64,000 nucleotides of DNA from contig NC_053391.1 in the NCBI RefSeq assembly GCF_905171765.1, positions 267,456,377 to 267,520,376 on the forward strand, written 5' to 3'. Below are positions 21,851-34,516 of the stretch, in pieces. Positions within the stretch are counted from its first letter, which is position 1. The number at the start of each line of letters is the position of its first letter. The notes below the pieces were generated by a model. The model ran no database searches. It had not been told where the DNA came from and worked only from the letters and a program-made list of their open reading frames with translations. The position numbers and the translations under genes were made by a program. This DNA is from Bufo bufo. Taxonomy: Eukaryota > Chordata > Amphibia > Anura > Bufonidae.

Positions 21851-23220
21851 ACAGAAATACCCCATATGTGGTCGTAAACTGCTGTACGGGCACACGCAGT
21901 GTCATGTATTTATTTAATCTAAGATATGAAATCATAAAAATTATGATTTCATATTTTTATGAAATATGAAAAATTTAATTGGCGTACATATAAGCGCCAG
22001 TTCTTTTATTGATGAGATCTAAAGTCAATTTGTGCAGCTAATGAAACAGGGTGCAATTAATTATATAAAATATAATTTATTACAAATAAATACAGTAAAA
22101 ATAGCATACAAATTAATACAAGGACAATATCAAAATTGACCACAAGATGGTGCGCCACCGTTTACGCCAGGCTCACTTAATTTACTACACCAAGTACAAT
22201 ACAATGTTACTCTTTTTTTAATCAAATTATTACAGATTAGTGTACTGGTTATCAAAACATTATGATGCAACGAAAAAACTATAGAAATGAATCTGCGGAA
22301 AGTCCCTTATGCTCAATCAAAGAATATGGCAGTAAGAGACCCCTTATAAATACGCCCAGTTGGCCTAACTACGGATAATAAAATCCGATCAGAGATCCCA
22401 CTCTGATAGAAATATTACAGGAATTCTAATGATGTGCACGTTCATTAAAATTTCCTATAAAATTACTGTTTTAACACTATTGACCCACTAATAATGGGGT
22501 CTCAACTATATGCCAATTGGAGCGATTTATAATTACTGCAAATGAAATAAATTATACATTACCCCTGGCTTTGGGATAAAGAGCTTTTAGAAGGGACCCA
22601 GCTTTCCAGGATTTAGATCTGTCAGTTTCTTTTTGCGAGTCTCGAGTGTGTCCCTGGAAGAATTCCTTAGGGTGTAGGGAGCTTTTTCTTAGGACTGGAA
22701 GTGGTGAAGATGTTCTGTGATCTGTCACGTCCTGTGGTACGTTCCTGACGTGTGAAGTGATGATTCCCTGATCTCCCAAAACTGGATCAGATATTCTAAT
22801 CCTTATCTATGTCCATCCCCTCTTGGATTAGGGATTTCGAATTAGATAAGGTGGGTGTGACGTATGTTAATCATGGGGATGATGTCACTTAATTGGCATT
22901 CCTTAGAAACTTCTGCCCATCTACCACTTGATGGCACTGTTGTTTCATATATGAAATTTAAATGTTCAGGAATGCCAAATGCACACATATCTAACCTGTT
23001 TATATGACTTTCTTTAACCTTTTCCCATTACATCAACCAAGGAGGTACTCTTTCTGACACTTTGCTCAGACCGACTGGCGGTATTAGAAGTTTCCCTAAT
23101 CCTTGAATTTATGGGGCAGATAAGAATACAGGAAAAGAAGGTGGGTTATTGGTGGCTCACCTGATCAATACAATGTATAGGTGCTCTGGTTCTGAACTGA
23201 TTCACCCAATCAGAAAGGAG
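21851..23220. other. Unassigned non-coding region
   Basis: AT-rich from 21900 to 22560, with a short palindrome (AAATTATGATTTCATA-type near 21930-21975). From 22560 to 23220 it is more mixed. It may contain an LTR or solo repeat, but I could not pair ends or find a coding trace. Confidence 0.3.
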
Positions 23221-24401
23221 GTTTATGACAATAAAGGTATATATTGAAAACCGGCACTCTACATCTATCAGTAATACTAAGGAAGCAATGTACACAGATG
23301 ATAGTAAAAAATATGTATTTATTTGTATGAAAATACGTTAAGGATGGAGAATAAAAGGTATAAGTTCTAAAAAATGAAGTTCTAAAAAATGAAAAAAAAT
23401 GGAAATTTGCAATATGCAGAGGTGGGGGTGCACAATGGAAAAAATGTGCAAAGGGGATGTGGGAATGGGACAATGCGGTGATTGTTCGGTGGTGGTTTCC
23501 ACCTTCAGTGGGTTCAGTAGGTCATTGTGTCCATTTGTATACAGTTCATAAAAAATTGTCTTATGTATCACCGGTGTTGGTCACAAAGAAAAAAAATATA
23601 TATAGAACGGTAAAAAGATAAAAAGATAAAAAAAATATATAAATGGTATGTCAGTCGGGTGTTGTACTTAGTGTGGCGTCCCACACATTAGAAAAGGCTG
23701 CACCCTGACTGTTTACCTTCTTTGTGAGGTGTAGATATCCTGGCTGTTGGAGCGACCTTGCTGCGCTCTGCGGTGTCTGTTTCCCGGTCTTTTGGCGTTC
23801 CACGTGGGTATGACGTCACTTTTCTGGCGTCTCACGTGTCTTTGCCGGACTTAGTTTTAAGACTTTCGCTGGTGGTCTTTTTCGATCCAGAGGACTCTGA
23901 TGAAATCGGTTATTTGGAAGCGCTTCCAGGATAAGATTTTTAACAGGTTTAGAGGGAGGTCACCAGACGCTTTTCGAAGGACTTAGCTGCCTTCTTCATC
24001 AGTGGTGAAGAAGGCAGCTAAGTCCTTCGAAACGCGTCTGGTGACCTCCCTCTAAACCTGCTAAAAATCTTATCCTGGAAGCGCTTCCAAATAACCGATT
24101 TCATACGAGTCCTCTGGATCGAAAAAGACCACCAGCGAAAGTCTTAAAACTAAGTCCGGCAAAGACACGTGAGACGCCAGAAAAGTGACGTCATACCCAC
24201 GTGGAACTCCAAAAGACCGGGAAACAGACACCGCAGAGCGCAGCAAGGTCGCTCCAATAGCCAGGATATCTACACCTCACAAAGAAGGTAAACAGTCAGG
24301 GTGCAGCCTTTTCTAATGTGTGGGACGCCACACTAAGTACAGCACCCGACTGACATACCATGTATATATTTTTTATCTTTTTATCGTTCTATATATATAC
24401 T
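23220..24401. mobile_element. PLE2: inverted pair of PLE terminal regions meeting at a hammerhead ribozyme
   Basis: The arms 23599-23998 and 24006-24401 are reverse complements with a 7-bp spacer at 23999-24005. The left copy reads on the minus strand and continues to about 23220, with AATAAA-type signals; the right reads on the plus strand and stops at about 24401. No coding part is present. The junction falls inside the hammerhead: the minus-strand copy is complete and the plus-strand copy lacks its 5' core. Confidence 0.75.
23960..24008 (-). ncRNA. Hammerhead ribozyme, PLE2 left copy
   Basis: On the minus strand: stem I TCACCA with TGGTGA (6 bp, perfect), canonical core CTGATGA, stem II GAAGG/CCTTC, then GAAA, a minimal stem III (AGCG) and the cleavage triplet GTC. 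This is the cleanest hammerhead in the window. The plus-strand twin from 24006 has lost the CTGATGA core at the palindrome junction. Confidence 0.8.
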
Positions 24402-24561
24402 ATATACCTTGAGAAAATGAGGAAGCAGCACACTATGTATACGAGGGGTGCACGTCCGGCCAATGTGGACCAGCACCTAGGTCCAATGAACTAGGAATGA
24501 AAAAACAGCCAGCAGCACTCCAAATTGTCAAAAGAAAAAGGTGGTTTATTGGACCCAAAGT

Positions 24562-24606
24562 CAAGCAACGTTTTAACAGCTTGTTGCTGTCTTTATCAAG
24601 CATAGT
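24562..24606 (-). ncRNA. Decayed hammerhead motif in PLE3 terminal region
   Basis: Minus strand: TTGATAA in place of CUGANGA, stem II ACAGC/GCTGT perfect around AACAA, TAAA in place of GAAA, then ACGTT. The fold is recognisable but several invariant bases are changed, so it is probably inactive. AATAAA follows about 20 bp downstream. Confidence 0.5.
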
Positions 24607-25327
24607 GCACATGTGATACAGGCATGCTTTAAATAGGGATATCAATCCACAATGAATTAACATCAATTAAAGAATATGTAGTGAAATACAAGGCATAAAT
24701 AATACATGTGGTTACAGAGGTTACATATAGTGAGCTGCCGAGATCCGGCAAATACAGTGCATCAAAAAAATATACAACATTGTTACAGCATCTTATGCTT
24801 ACTGTGAAAAAGAACCTAATGAGTGCAGGTGATTGCCCTAATAAAGTGAATTAAAAAACTCACTGTCCGGTGGGTATCTGTATGCGGCATAGATCGTGCT
24901 CCGTGGCGTCCCCATTCACTGACCGCGCATGCGCGAGAACGACAAGTCTCGCCATTACTCCAGCGTCTAGAGACTGAATAGCAGCCTCAACCAAGATGGC
25001 CGAAACGGCCTCACTCGTATTATGCGCATGTCCAGACGGTAATAGGTGCCGCCCAGCAGTCACTACGTGAAGGTAGTCATGGAGATGAATAACAACAAAA
25101 CCATGGATCCTGATTCTATCGAGGTAGTATGTAATCAAAGGGTCTAGGGCACTGTCACCCACCGATCCACATGGCAAAGCATGTATGACCTCTGGGCACA
25201 GCGTCCTACCAACCCAATACTTCGGCTATAGGAAAACAGTACATAATGTAGAGAGAGGGTGTCACCCAACAATGATGGATCATGTTAGTGAGCCATCAGT
25301 GTAAATTTAGGAGGAAATTGGCGTCAC

Positions 25328-26479
25328 CTTGAGGAGTCGTCGATTTATGACAGCCACCACTTCAGACATGTTCTGGGGTGGTGGCGTTATATTGACGATA
25401 TCTTCTTGGTGTGGACGGGCGACACGTTGGGCCTCCTTGCGTTCCACGCATTCCTCAACTAAATTGATCCTACTGTGAAATTTACCATGGTTTATTCCAT
25501 GGATAGGCTTCAGTTCCTCGACACGGAGGTCCGGATCGTGGGACGAGGTTTGAGTACAGATTTGTTTGTGAAACCCACTGACAAGAACACTCTGTTTCGT
25601 TATGATAGTCATCATCCTCGTTCCATGATCCGTTCTCTACCCTTTAGCCAGTTCCTACGTGTACAACGGATAGTTAAAGATAGACAAATGAGACATACCA
25701 GACTTAATGAAATGGGCCACAAATTTGCCACACGGAGATACCCTAAAAAACTGATTAGGGATACTATTAAGAGAGTGGAGAATCAATCCACTACCATCAA
25801 TTCACAGGCTGTCCCCCCAAATCCACGTATTCCCTTCATCTCTTATTTCTCGACTGATAGCTCGCAAATTGCGAGTGTCATTCGGAGACATTGGAGGTTG
25901 ATTGGGAATAGTTTCCCCCATATTGCAGAATTCCAAACACCCCCTCTGTTCTCCTACCGGAGAGGACGGAATTTGGGTGACAGACTGGTAAAGGCGGACG
26001 TGGGTAGAGCCAGGACAAATGTGAGAACAATGTGTGGCTCTACTCGCACTGGTTGCTACCCCTGCTATAATTGCATAAATTGCAAACTCATGATCAAAGG
26101 AGACACATTTTTCAATCCGGCTACGAATGGAATGATGAAAATCACTCAATTCTTGACCTGTGACTCATCCTACGTGGTCTACCAACTGGCCTGCCCTTGC
26201 GGGAAGTGGTATGTTGGTGAGACCACGTGGGATGTAAAGACACGACTGAATCAGCATCGTTATTCCACCAGGAAAGAAAAAATGGATTTACCCGTGTCTA
26301 AACATTTTAAAGAGGCGGGGCACACACAGAATGACTTGAGATTCCGTATTCTGGAGCAGATAGAATTAGGGAGACGGGGGGGAGATAGACAAGCTCTCCT
26401 CAAAAAACGAGAGTTGTATTGGATATATACGTTGAAAACCTTAAGACCCAATGGGTTAAATGTGGACTTTAAGGTGTGA
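25328..26479 (+). pseudogene. PLE3 reverse transcriptase C-terminal part plus GIY-YIG endonuclease
   Basis: One frame runs from the inverted-pair junction to the stop at 26477-26479, with a single in-frame TAA at 25460. Near its start is the RT catalytic motif RYIDDIFLVW (25385-25414). Further on come the PLE RT end (LQFLDTEV, then HHPRSMIRSLPFSQFLRVQR), a linker with a cysteine cluster (CYPCYNCINC), and the GIY-YIG nuclease (VVYQLACPCGKWYVGETTWDVKTRLNQH), ending LRPNGLNVDFKV. RT motifs upstream of YIDD are missing, so the copy is 5'-truncated. The downstream 334-residue open frame from 25475 is only the distal part of this protein. Confidence 0.85.
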
Positions 26480-27062
26480 TTAGTGCTGTTTTGTTCTGAC
26501 ACTATTCACATTTATTGTCTCTCTCCTACGATTGTTGGATCCATATTCCTTACTGTAGGTCAAATGCACATGGGTGTATATATACCAATATATTTAATCA
26601 AGTGTAATTTCATATGAGAATTTTACTAAAATATTCTCTTCTTTTGTTTTTAGATTCATTCCATTCTTACTGCCATGATTGAGGTGCTGTATGATACGTC
26701 GTATATCGTGATTCCAGTTGGCTACCCAAGTTTTGTTCACTTTATCCGCACACAATATATTATGATCATTGATGCATTATTTATGCGGAATTTAGTCCAC
26801 ATTGTACTAGATGCCCACCCATACAGTCTATATATGCATTTATTTCTATTTTTCCATGGCACCTGGATCATCATTGTTATTCCTTATTTTACTGATCTGG
26901 CTTTGATATTTAAATGCATAGGTGACAGAGCAATGCACCCCCATGGGGGATTGATGGCGGTTCGCAGGGACATCCTGGCGACGCCAATTTCCTCCTAAAT
27001 TTACACTGATGGCTCACTAACATGATCCATCATTGTTGGGTGACACCCTCTCTCTACATTAT
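26480..27062 (+). repeat. PLE3 3' untranslated region, truncated
   Basis: Non-coding sequence after the endonuclease. Its last 90 bp match the inverse of 25232-25324. On the left copy the family continues for another 800 bp past this point, so the right copy is cut at 27062 by the Gypsy2 LTR. Confidence 0.65.
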
Positions 27063-27563
27063 TGTCACAACCAGACAGCTCCTCCTTGAGTTTTCTTTGT
27101 TTTGGTTTTCAGTTCCTCATCTCGTTAGCTTCTCTCAGCTGTCATGCAGTTGGACTGATTGCATCCCTTTAAATTCCTCCCCATAATGCATTAGTGTGCG
27201 GCTTATACAACTTCCTGGAGTGTGTGTGCATGCTGTTCCTATTTCCCAGTCTTCTGCAAGATAAGTGCTGTTCATTTATTTGTGATTTTATGTCTGCTGG
27301 ATCTCAGGTGACCCTGACTCCCTCCGTGTCTAGTGTAGGGAGCCGGTGGTCGTGTCCCCTCACTATTGTAGGGTCTTCAGGTGTTAGATAGTCGAGGTAC
27401 GTGGATATGCGACCATCCACCTTTGGGGTGTTCGCATAGGCTGAGCAGTCAGGGAGAGTGTGCCAGGTCTCATGCAGGGGTCTCCCTTTTGTTCCTTAGT
27501 TGTGGATCCAGTGAGTCATAGATTATTTTGCATTGTCTTGTTTCCTGTACACCATCCGTGACA
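27063..27563 (+). repeat. Gypsy2 5' LTR
   Basis: 501 bp. A TTTAAATT box (about 27168) lies about 30 bp before GCGGCTTATA (27198-27207), the predicted RNA start. Confidence 0.85.
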
Positions 27564-27564
27564 T

Positions 27565-27574
27565 TATAAGCCGC
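27565..27574 (+). promoter_or_regulatory. Gypsy2 self-priming primer-binding site
   Basis: TATAAGCCGC, two bases after the 5' LTR, is exactly complementary to GCGGCTTATA at 27198-27207 near the predicted RNA 5' end. This repeats the self-priming layout seen in Gypsy1 and Gypsy3. Confidence 0.7.
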
Positions 27575-27592
27575 CAAAACCGTCTCAAGCAT

Positions 27593-30500
27593 GGATCCGG
27601 TTTCACTTTTGGCTGAACGCTTCCTAAGATCTCGCTCCCGGATACGTTCTCCGGGGGTAGTGAGAATTTTGTGCGTTTTAGAGAGGCTTGCAAACTCCAT
27701 TTTTGCCTTCTTCCCCATTCCTGTGTTGAGGAACGGAGGGTGGGGATCATTATATCGCTGCTCAGGGGTAACGCTCAGTCCTGGGTCTTTTCGCTGCCGG
27801 AGGGGGCACAGCCGCTCCGTTCAGTGGATGAATTCTTTTTAGCCCTGGGTCAGATATATGATGATCCGGATCGTATTGCTCTGGCTGAGTCTAGACTACG
27901 TCTGTTATGCCAGGGTAAACAATCCGCAGAGACATACTGCTCAGAATTTCGGAGATGGGCAGCTGATACTGGTTGGAATGATGCTGCACTCCGAAGTCAA
28001 TTTTGCCATGGTCTTTCAGAGGGATTGAAAGATGCATTTGCCTTTCATGAGAGACCTACCTCCTTGGATTCTGCTATGTCTCAGGCCGTTCGTATTGACA
28101 GGCGTCTTAGAGAGACGCCTGTCAGCCCTTCTGAGCAGGAGCCCATGCAGCTGGGGTTGATTGCCTCTGACAATAGAAGATTCGGCCCGCATGGGAGGGT
28201 TTGTTTTTGTTGTGGAGGTATAAATTATTTGGCAAATGTTTGTCCCTCTAGGAGATTCAGGCAGTTTTCTGGGAGTAATAAAGAAACAAAAAGGAAAAAA
28301 TCTTTTAAAAATGTTCCGTCTGTTACTATTGGCAGGGTTGAGGCGGAAATTGAAGGTTTTCCGTTTGCTTGTAGTTCCCGTTTTGTCCTGCCTGCTAGGG
28401 TGGCGCTAGAGAGCAAGAGCATTTTTTGTGAGATTTTTGTGGATAGTGGAGCAGCTGTCAATCTCATTGATAGTCAATTTGCTATAACTCATGGTTTCCA
28501 GGTATGCACTTTGGGAAAGGATATTCCTGTTTTTGCTATTGATTCCGCTCCACTTTCTCAGAAATCATTGAAGGGCATAGTTCACAATATCCGTTTAATT
28601 GTGAGTGATACTCATGTTGAGGATGTGTCATGTTTCGTCCTTAGCGGTTTGCCTATTCCTCTAGTGTTGGGGCTACCCTGGCTCACTAAACATAACCCCA
28701 CCATTGATTGGCAAGCGAGGCAAATAAATGGTTGGAGTGACTTTTGCAGAGAGAATTGCCTCACGACATCTGTTTCTGAGGTTTCTACTAAGACTGTACC
28801 ACCTTTTCTCTCTGAATTTTCGGATGTCTTCTCTGAGAGTGGAGTTCAGGATTTGCCCCCACACAGGGAGTACGATTGCCCTATTAATCTCATCCCAGGT
28901 GCCAAGCTGCCTAAATCTCGTTTATACAATCTTTCCCAACCTGAGAGGGTCGCTATGCGTGCTTATATCTCTGAGAGTCTGAGAAAAGGACACATACGAC
29001 CCTCGAAGTCACCTGTTGCCGCTGGTTTTTTCTTTGTTAAGAAAAAAGATGGTTCTTTAAGACCTTGTCTGGATTTCAGGGAGCTGAACAGTATCACTAT
29101 TCGTGACCCTTATCCGCTTCCTCTGATCCTGGACCTGTTTAACCAGGTTGTTGGGGCTAAAGTCTTTTCCAAATTAGATCTAAGAGGGGCATACAACTTG
29201 GTCAGGGTCAGAGAAGGAGACGAATTGAAGACTGCCTTTAATACCCCTGAGGGCCATTTTGAGAATTTGGTTATGCCTTTTGGTTTGATGAATGCCCCAG
29301 CCGTTTTTCAGCATTTCGTGAACAGCATTTTTTATCATTTAATGGGAAAATTTGTATTCGTGTATTTGGATGACATTTTGATTTTTTCTCCTGATTTCAA
29401 AACTCATAAGGAACACTTACGTCAGGTCTTGCTCATCCTGCGGGAGAATAAATTATACGCGAAACTGGAAAAATGTGTGTTTGCGGTTCCAGAAATTCAA
29501 TTTCTGGGGTTTCTTCTCTCCGCTTCTGGTTTTCGCATGGACCCCGAGAAGGTCCGCGCTGTGCTTGAGTGGGAGCTTCCTGAGAATCAGAAGGCGCTGA
29601 TGCGTTTTTTGGGCTTTGCCAATTATTGCAGGAAGTTTATTTTGAATTATTCCTCTATTGTTAAACCACTCACTGATATGACCAGAAAGGGGGTAGATTT
29701 TTCTTCCTGGTCGGTAGAGGCGCGTAAGGCCTTTTCTAATATCAAGGAGAGTTTTGCTTCCGCTCCCATCCTGGTACAACCTGATATTTCTTTACCCTTT
29801 ATAGTTGAGGTTGATGCTTCTGAGGTGGGTGTGGGTGCGGTCTTGTCTCAGGGTTCCTCTCCTGCCAAATGGCGACCGTGTGCCTTTTTCTCGAAGAAAC
29901 TCTCCTCCGCAGAGAGAAATTACGATGTGGGAGATAGGGAATTGTTGGCCATCAAGTTGGCTTTTGAGGAATGGCGCCATTGGCTAGAGGGAGCCAGACA
30001 CCCTATTACCGTGTTTACTGACCATAAAAATCTGGCCTACTTGGAGTCAGCCAAGCGTCTGAACCTGAGACAGGCCAGATGGTCTTTGTTCTTTTCAAGG
30101 TTTAATTTTGTTGTCACGTTCCGCCCTGGGATTAGGAATGTGAAGGCAGATGCCCTGTCACGTTGTTTTCCGGGAGGTGGGAATTTTGAAGACCCGGGTC
30201 CCATTTTGGCTGAAGGTGTGGTGGTCTCTGCTCTTTTTCCTGAATTGGAGGCAGAGGTGCAGGCAGCCCAGTCAGAGGCTCCTGATCTTTGTCCTCCTGG
30301 GAGGTTGTTTGTGCCTCTCACTTTAAGACACAAGATTTTTAAGGAACACCGCGATACGGTCCTTGCTGGGCACCCGGGGGCAAGAGCCACACTGGATCTC
30401 ATCGCTCAGAGATTCTGGTGGCCTGCGCTTCGTAAGTCGGTTGAGGGTTTTGTGGCAGCCTGCGAGACTTGCGCTCGTGCCAAAGTCCCTCATTCATGGC

Positions 30501-31690
30501 CATCAGGTCCTCTCCTTCCCTTACCCATTCCTTCCCGTCCTTGGACACATCTGTCCATGGACTTCATAACGGACCTGCCTCGTTCCTCGGGGAAGACTGT
30601 GATTCTGGTGGTGGTGGACCATTTTAGCAAAATGGTGCATTTCATCCCTTTTCCTGGTTTGCCCAATGCTAAGACGCTGGCGCAGGCATTTATTGATCAC
30701 ATTGTCAAATTGCATAGTATCCCTTCAGACATAGTCTCTGATAGGGGCACGCAGTTTGTTTCCAGATTCTGGAAGGCTTTCTGTTCTCGCTTGGGGGTTC
30801 GGTTGTCATTCTCTTCTGCTTTCCACCCGCAGTCGAATGGCCAGACGGAGCGCGTCAATCAGAATCTGGAGACATATCTGCGCTGTTTTGTGGCGGAGAA
30901 TCAGGAGGATTGGTGTTCGTTTTTGTCCCTTGCTGAGTTTGCTTTAAATAACCGTCGTCAGGAGTCCTCTGATAAGTAACCATTTTTTGGTGCATATGGG
31001 TTTCATCCGCAGTTTGGGACTTTCTCGGGAGAGGGGTCTTCTGGTTTACCTGATGAGGACAGATTCTCCTCGTCTTTGTCATCTATTTGGCAAAAGATTC
31101 AGGATAATCTAAAGAGCATGAGTGAGAGATATAAGCGTGTGGCAGATAAGAGACGTGTGCCTGGTCCGGACCTGAATGTTGGTGATCTGGTGTGGTTGTC
31201 TACCAAGAATATCAAATTGAAGGTTCCCTCCTGGAAGTTGGGTCCTAGGTTTATTGGGCCTTACAAGATCCTGTCTGTCATCAATCCTGTTGCCTACCGT
31301 CTTGATCTTCCTCAGACTTGGAAGATCCATAATGTTTTTCATAAGTCCTTATTGAAACCTTATGTTCAACCCATTGTATCCTCGCCTTTGCCTCCTCCTC
31401 CGATTATGGTTGATGGAAATCTTGAATTTCAGGTCTCTAGGATTGTGGATTCTCGTCTTGTCCGCGGTTCCCTCCAGTACCTCGTTCATTGGGAGGGTTA
31501 TGGTCCTGAGGAGAGGATGTGGGTCCCAGTGACGGACATTAAGGCCACTCGTCTCATCAGGGCTTTCCATAGGTCCCATCCTGAGAAGGTGGGCTCTGAG
31601 TGTCCGGAGTCCACTCGTAGAGGGAGGGGTACTGTCACAACCAGACAGCTGAGAAGCTCTGACAGAAGCCTTCCAGAACCTCCTCCTTGA
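27593..31690 (+). pseudogene. gag-pol: Gypsy2 gag-pol polyprotein with one nonsense codon and a damaged gag start
   Basis: ATG at 27593 opens MDPVSLLAERFLRSRSR but soon leaves the main frame; the first part of gag is apparently deleted with a frameshift near 27640. The main frame is open through 30976, stops at TAA (30977-30979) and continues in the same frame to 31690. Counting from methionine 27671: gag 1-150, a zinc knuckle near 177 whose histidine is replaced by tyrosine (CFCCGGINYLANVC), protease DSGAA near 257, RT with VYLDDILIF near 563, RNase H VEVDAS near 712, integrase zinc region near 893-935, catalytic D, D, E near 962, 1023 and 1059, then, after the stop, a chromodomain (RIVDSRLVRGSLQYLVHWEG). 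Gag and pol are fused with no frameshift signal, unlike Gypsy3. Confidence 0.9.
31611..31629 (+). other. Gypsy2 polypurine tract region
   Basis: AGAGGGAGGGGT shortly before the 3' LTR start at 31633; it serves as the plus-strand DNA primer in LTR retrotransposons. Confidence 0.65.
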
Positions 31691-32160
31691 GTTTCTTTGT
31701 TTTGGTTTTCAGTTCCTCATCTCGTTAGTCTCTCTCAGCTGTCATGTGTTTGGACTGATTGCATCCCTTTAAATTCCTCCCCATAATGCATTAGTGTGTG
31801 GCTTATACAACTTCTTGGAGTGTGTGTGCATGCTGTTCCTATTTCCCAGTCTTCTACAAGATAAGTGCTGTTCATTCATTTGTGATTTTCTGTTTGCTGG
31901 ATCCAGATGACCCAGACTCCCTCCGTGTCTGGTGTAGGGAGCCGGTGGTCGTGTCCCCTCACTATTGTAGGGTCTTCAGGTGTTAGATAGTCGAGGTACG
32001 TGGATATGCGACCATCCACCTTTGGGGTGTTCGCATAGGCTGAGCAGTCAGGGAGAGTTCCAGGTCTCATGCAGGGGTCTCCCTTTTGTTCCTTAGTTTT
32101 GGATCCAGTGAGTCATAGATTCATTTGCATTGTCTTGTTTCCTGTACACCATCCGTGACA
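31633..32160 (+). repeat. Gypsy2 3' LTR
   Basis: 528 bp, near-identical to the 5' LTR apart from the extra 28-bp segment close to its start. Confidence 0.9.
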
Positions 32161-32906
32161 CTGTGAGGACGGACAGTGATCCAAGCAACACAGAATACAA
32201 TCCTCTTGTGTGGTGTGGACGAGGAGTGCCACACACAGCACAACTCTCTCTCTCATCTGGGTTCTGGGTCCCTCAGACTCTGCAGGTCCATCTCCCAGGA
32301 CCATTATAGGGTGTCAGACCTACTTTTTCCTTTCTCTGTTTCGGAGGTGGTTTAACATTATCATGATAACATTCATAACCCCAACTTTCTCTGTCTCTCT
32401 ACACCTCCTCCTCTATACACTTCCTCTCGCAGGGAGACTTCTGCCTGTTCTGTGAGCTTGTTATTTTTCAGCCACCCTTTATTTCTCCATATGCTTCTTC
32501 TCAATACTACTCTCAGAGAGGGCATATTTAGACCTTTCATTAGCTTGCTGATGTTTTTCACTGCCTGTCTACATTCTTTACTACTTCTGCAGTGTCTTAT
32601 CTCAAGGTTAGCATTTTTCAGCAACATCATATGAAAAACAGAAAAAACTGAATCTGTCCGGCCTTAAAGGTACAGTTTACCACAGTTGAGACCATCCCCA
32701 TTACAATCCCCTCCTTTTGCGATTCTCGCAAATGGGCAGGAGGGGGGACTTCACTTGACTTTACTTGAAAAACAGAAACATAGAAGTTAAATTATTTCTT
32801 TTGAATAAACAATTAAACAATACTACCGGTCATGACTAATTATAGGTATATGTGTATCCTTCACGTACTGACTTGAATGAATACCCCTTGTGGTGCTACT
32901 TGGATC
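32161..32906. other. Unassigned non-coding stretch, possibly part of an LTR
   Basis: No gene supported. On the minus strand a purine-rich AAAAGGAGGGGAT is followed by TGTAATGGGG (about 32697), which could be a polypurine tract and LTR start, but no second LTR or coding trace was found. The stretch is interrupted by the Tc1-like element and resumes at 34517. Confidence 0.3.
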
Positions 32907-32908
32907 TA

Positions 32909-34514
<1,606 letters not shown>

Positions 34515-34516
34515 TA

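Larger units (their letters stand above)
24408..27062. mobile_element. PLE3: inverted PLE pair, right end cut by Gypsy2
   Basis: A minus-strand terminal region (25324 down to 24408) abuts a plus-strand 5'-truncated copy (25325-27062). A roughly 90-bp inverted repeat (25232-25324 against 26971-27061) shows that both halves come from the same family. The plus-strand half has RT and GIY-YIG endonuclease and then its 3' region, which stops where the Gypsy2 LTR begins. Confidence 0.75.
27063..32160 (+). mobile_element. Gypsy2: chromodomain Gypsy/Ty3 retrotransposon (one long gag-pol frame, defective)
   Basis: LTRs at 27063-27563 and 31633-32160 begin TGTCACAACC and end CCGTGACA. The 5' LTR lacks about 28 bp present near the start of the 3' LTR (GAGAAGCTCTGACAG and on). 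Gag and pol share one frame. The flanks (ATTAT and CTGTG) do not match, so no target duplication is seen; one flank may have been lost or the ends may come from recombination. Confidence 0.9.

Noticed and set aside
26675..26998. 107-residue hydrophobic plus-strand frame after the PLE3 endonuclease
   Set aside because: It lies in the 3' region shared with the non-coding inverted copy, and I see no counterpart in the other PLEs here.
32690..32760. Endogenous retrovirus polypurine tract and LTR start on the minus strand
   Set aside because: Only a purine run followed by TGTAATGG is visible; no second LTR, primer site or coding remnant was found.
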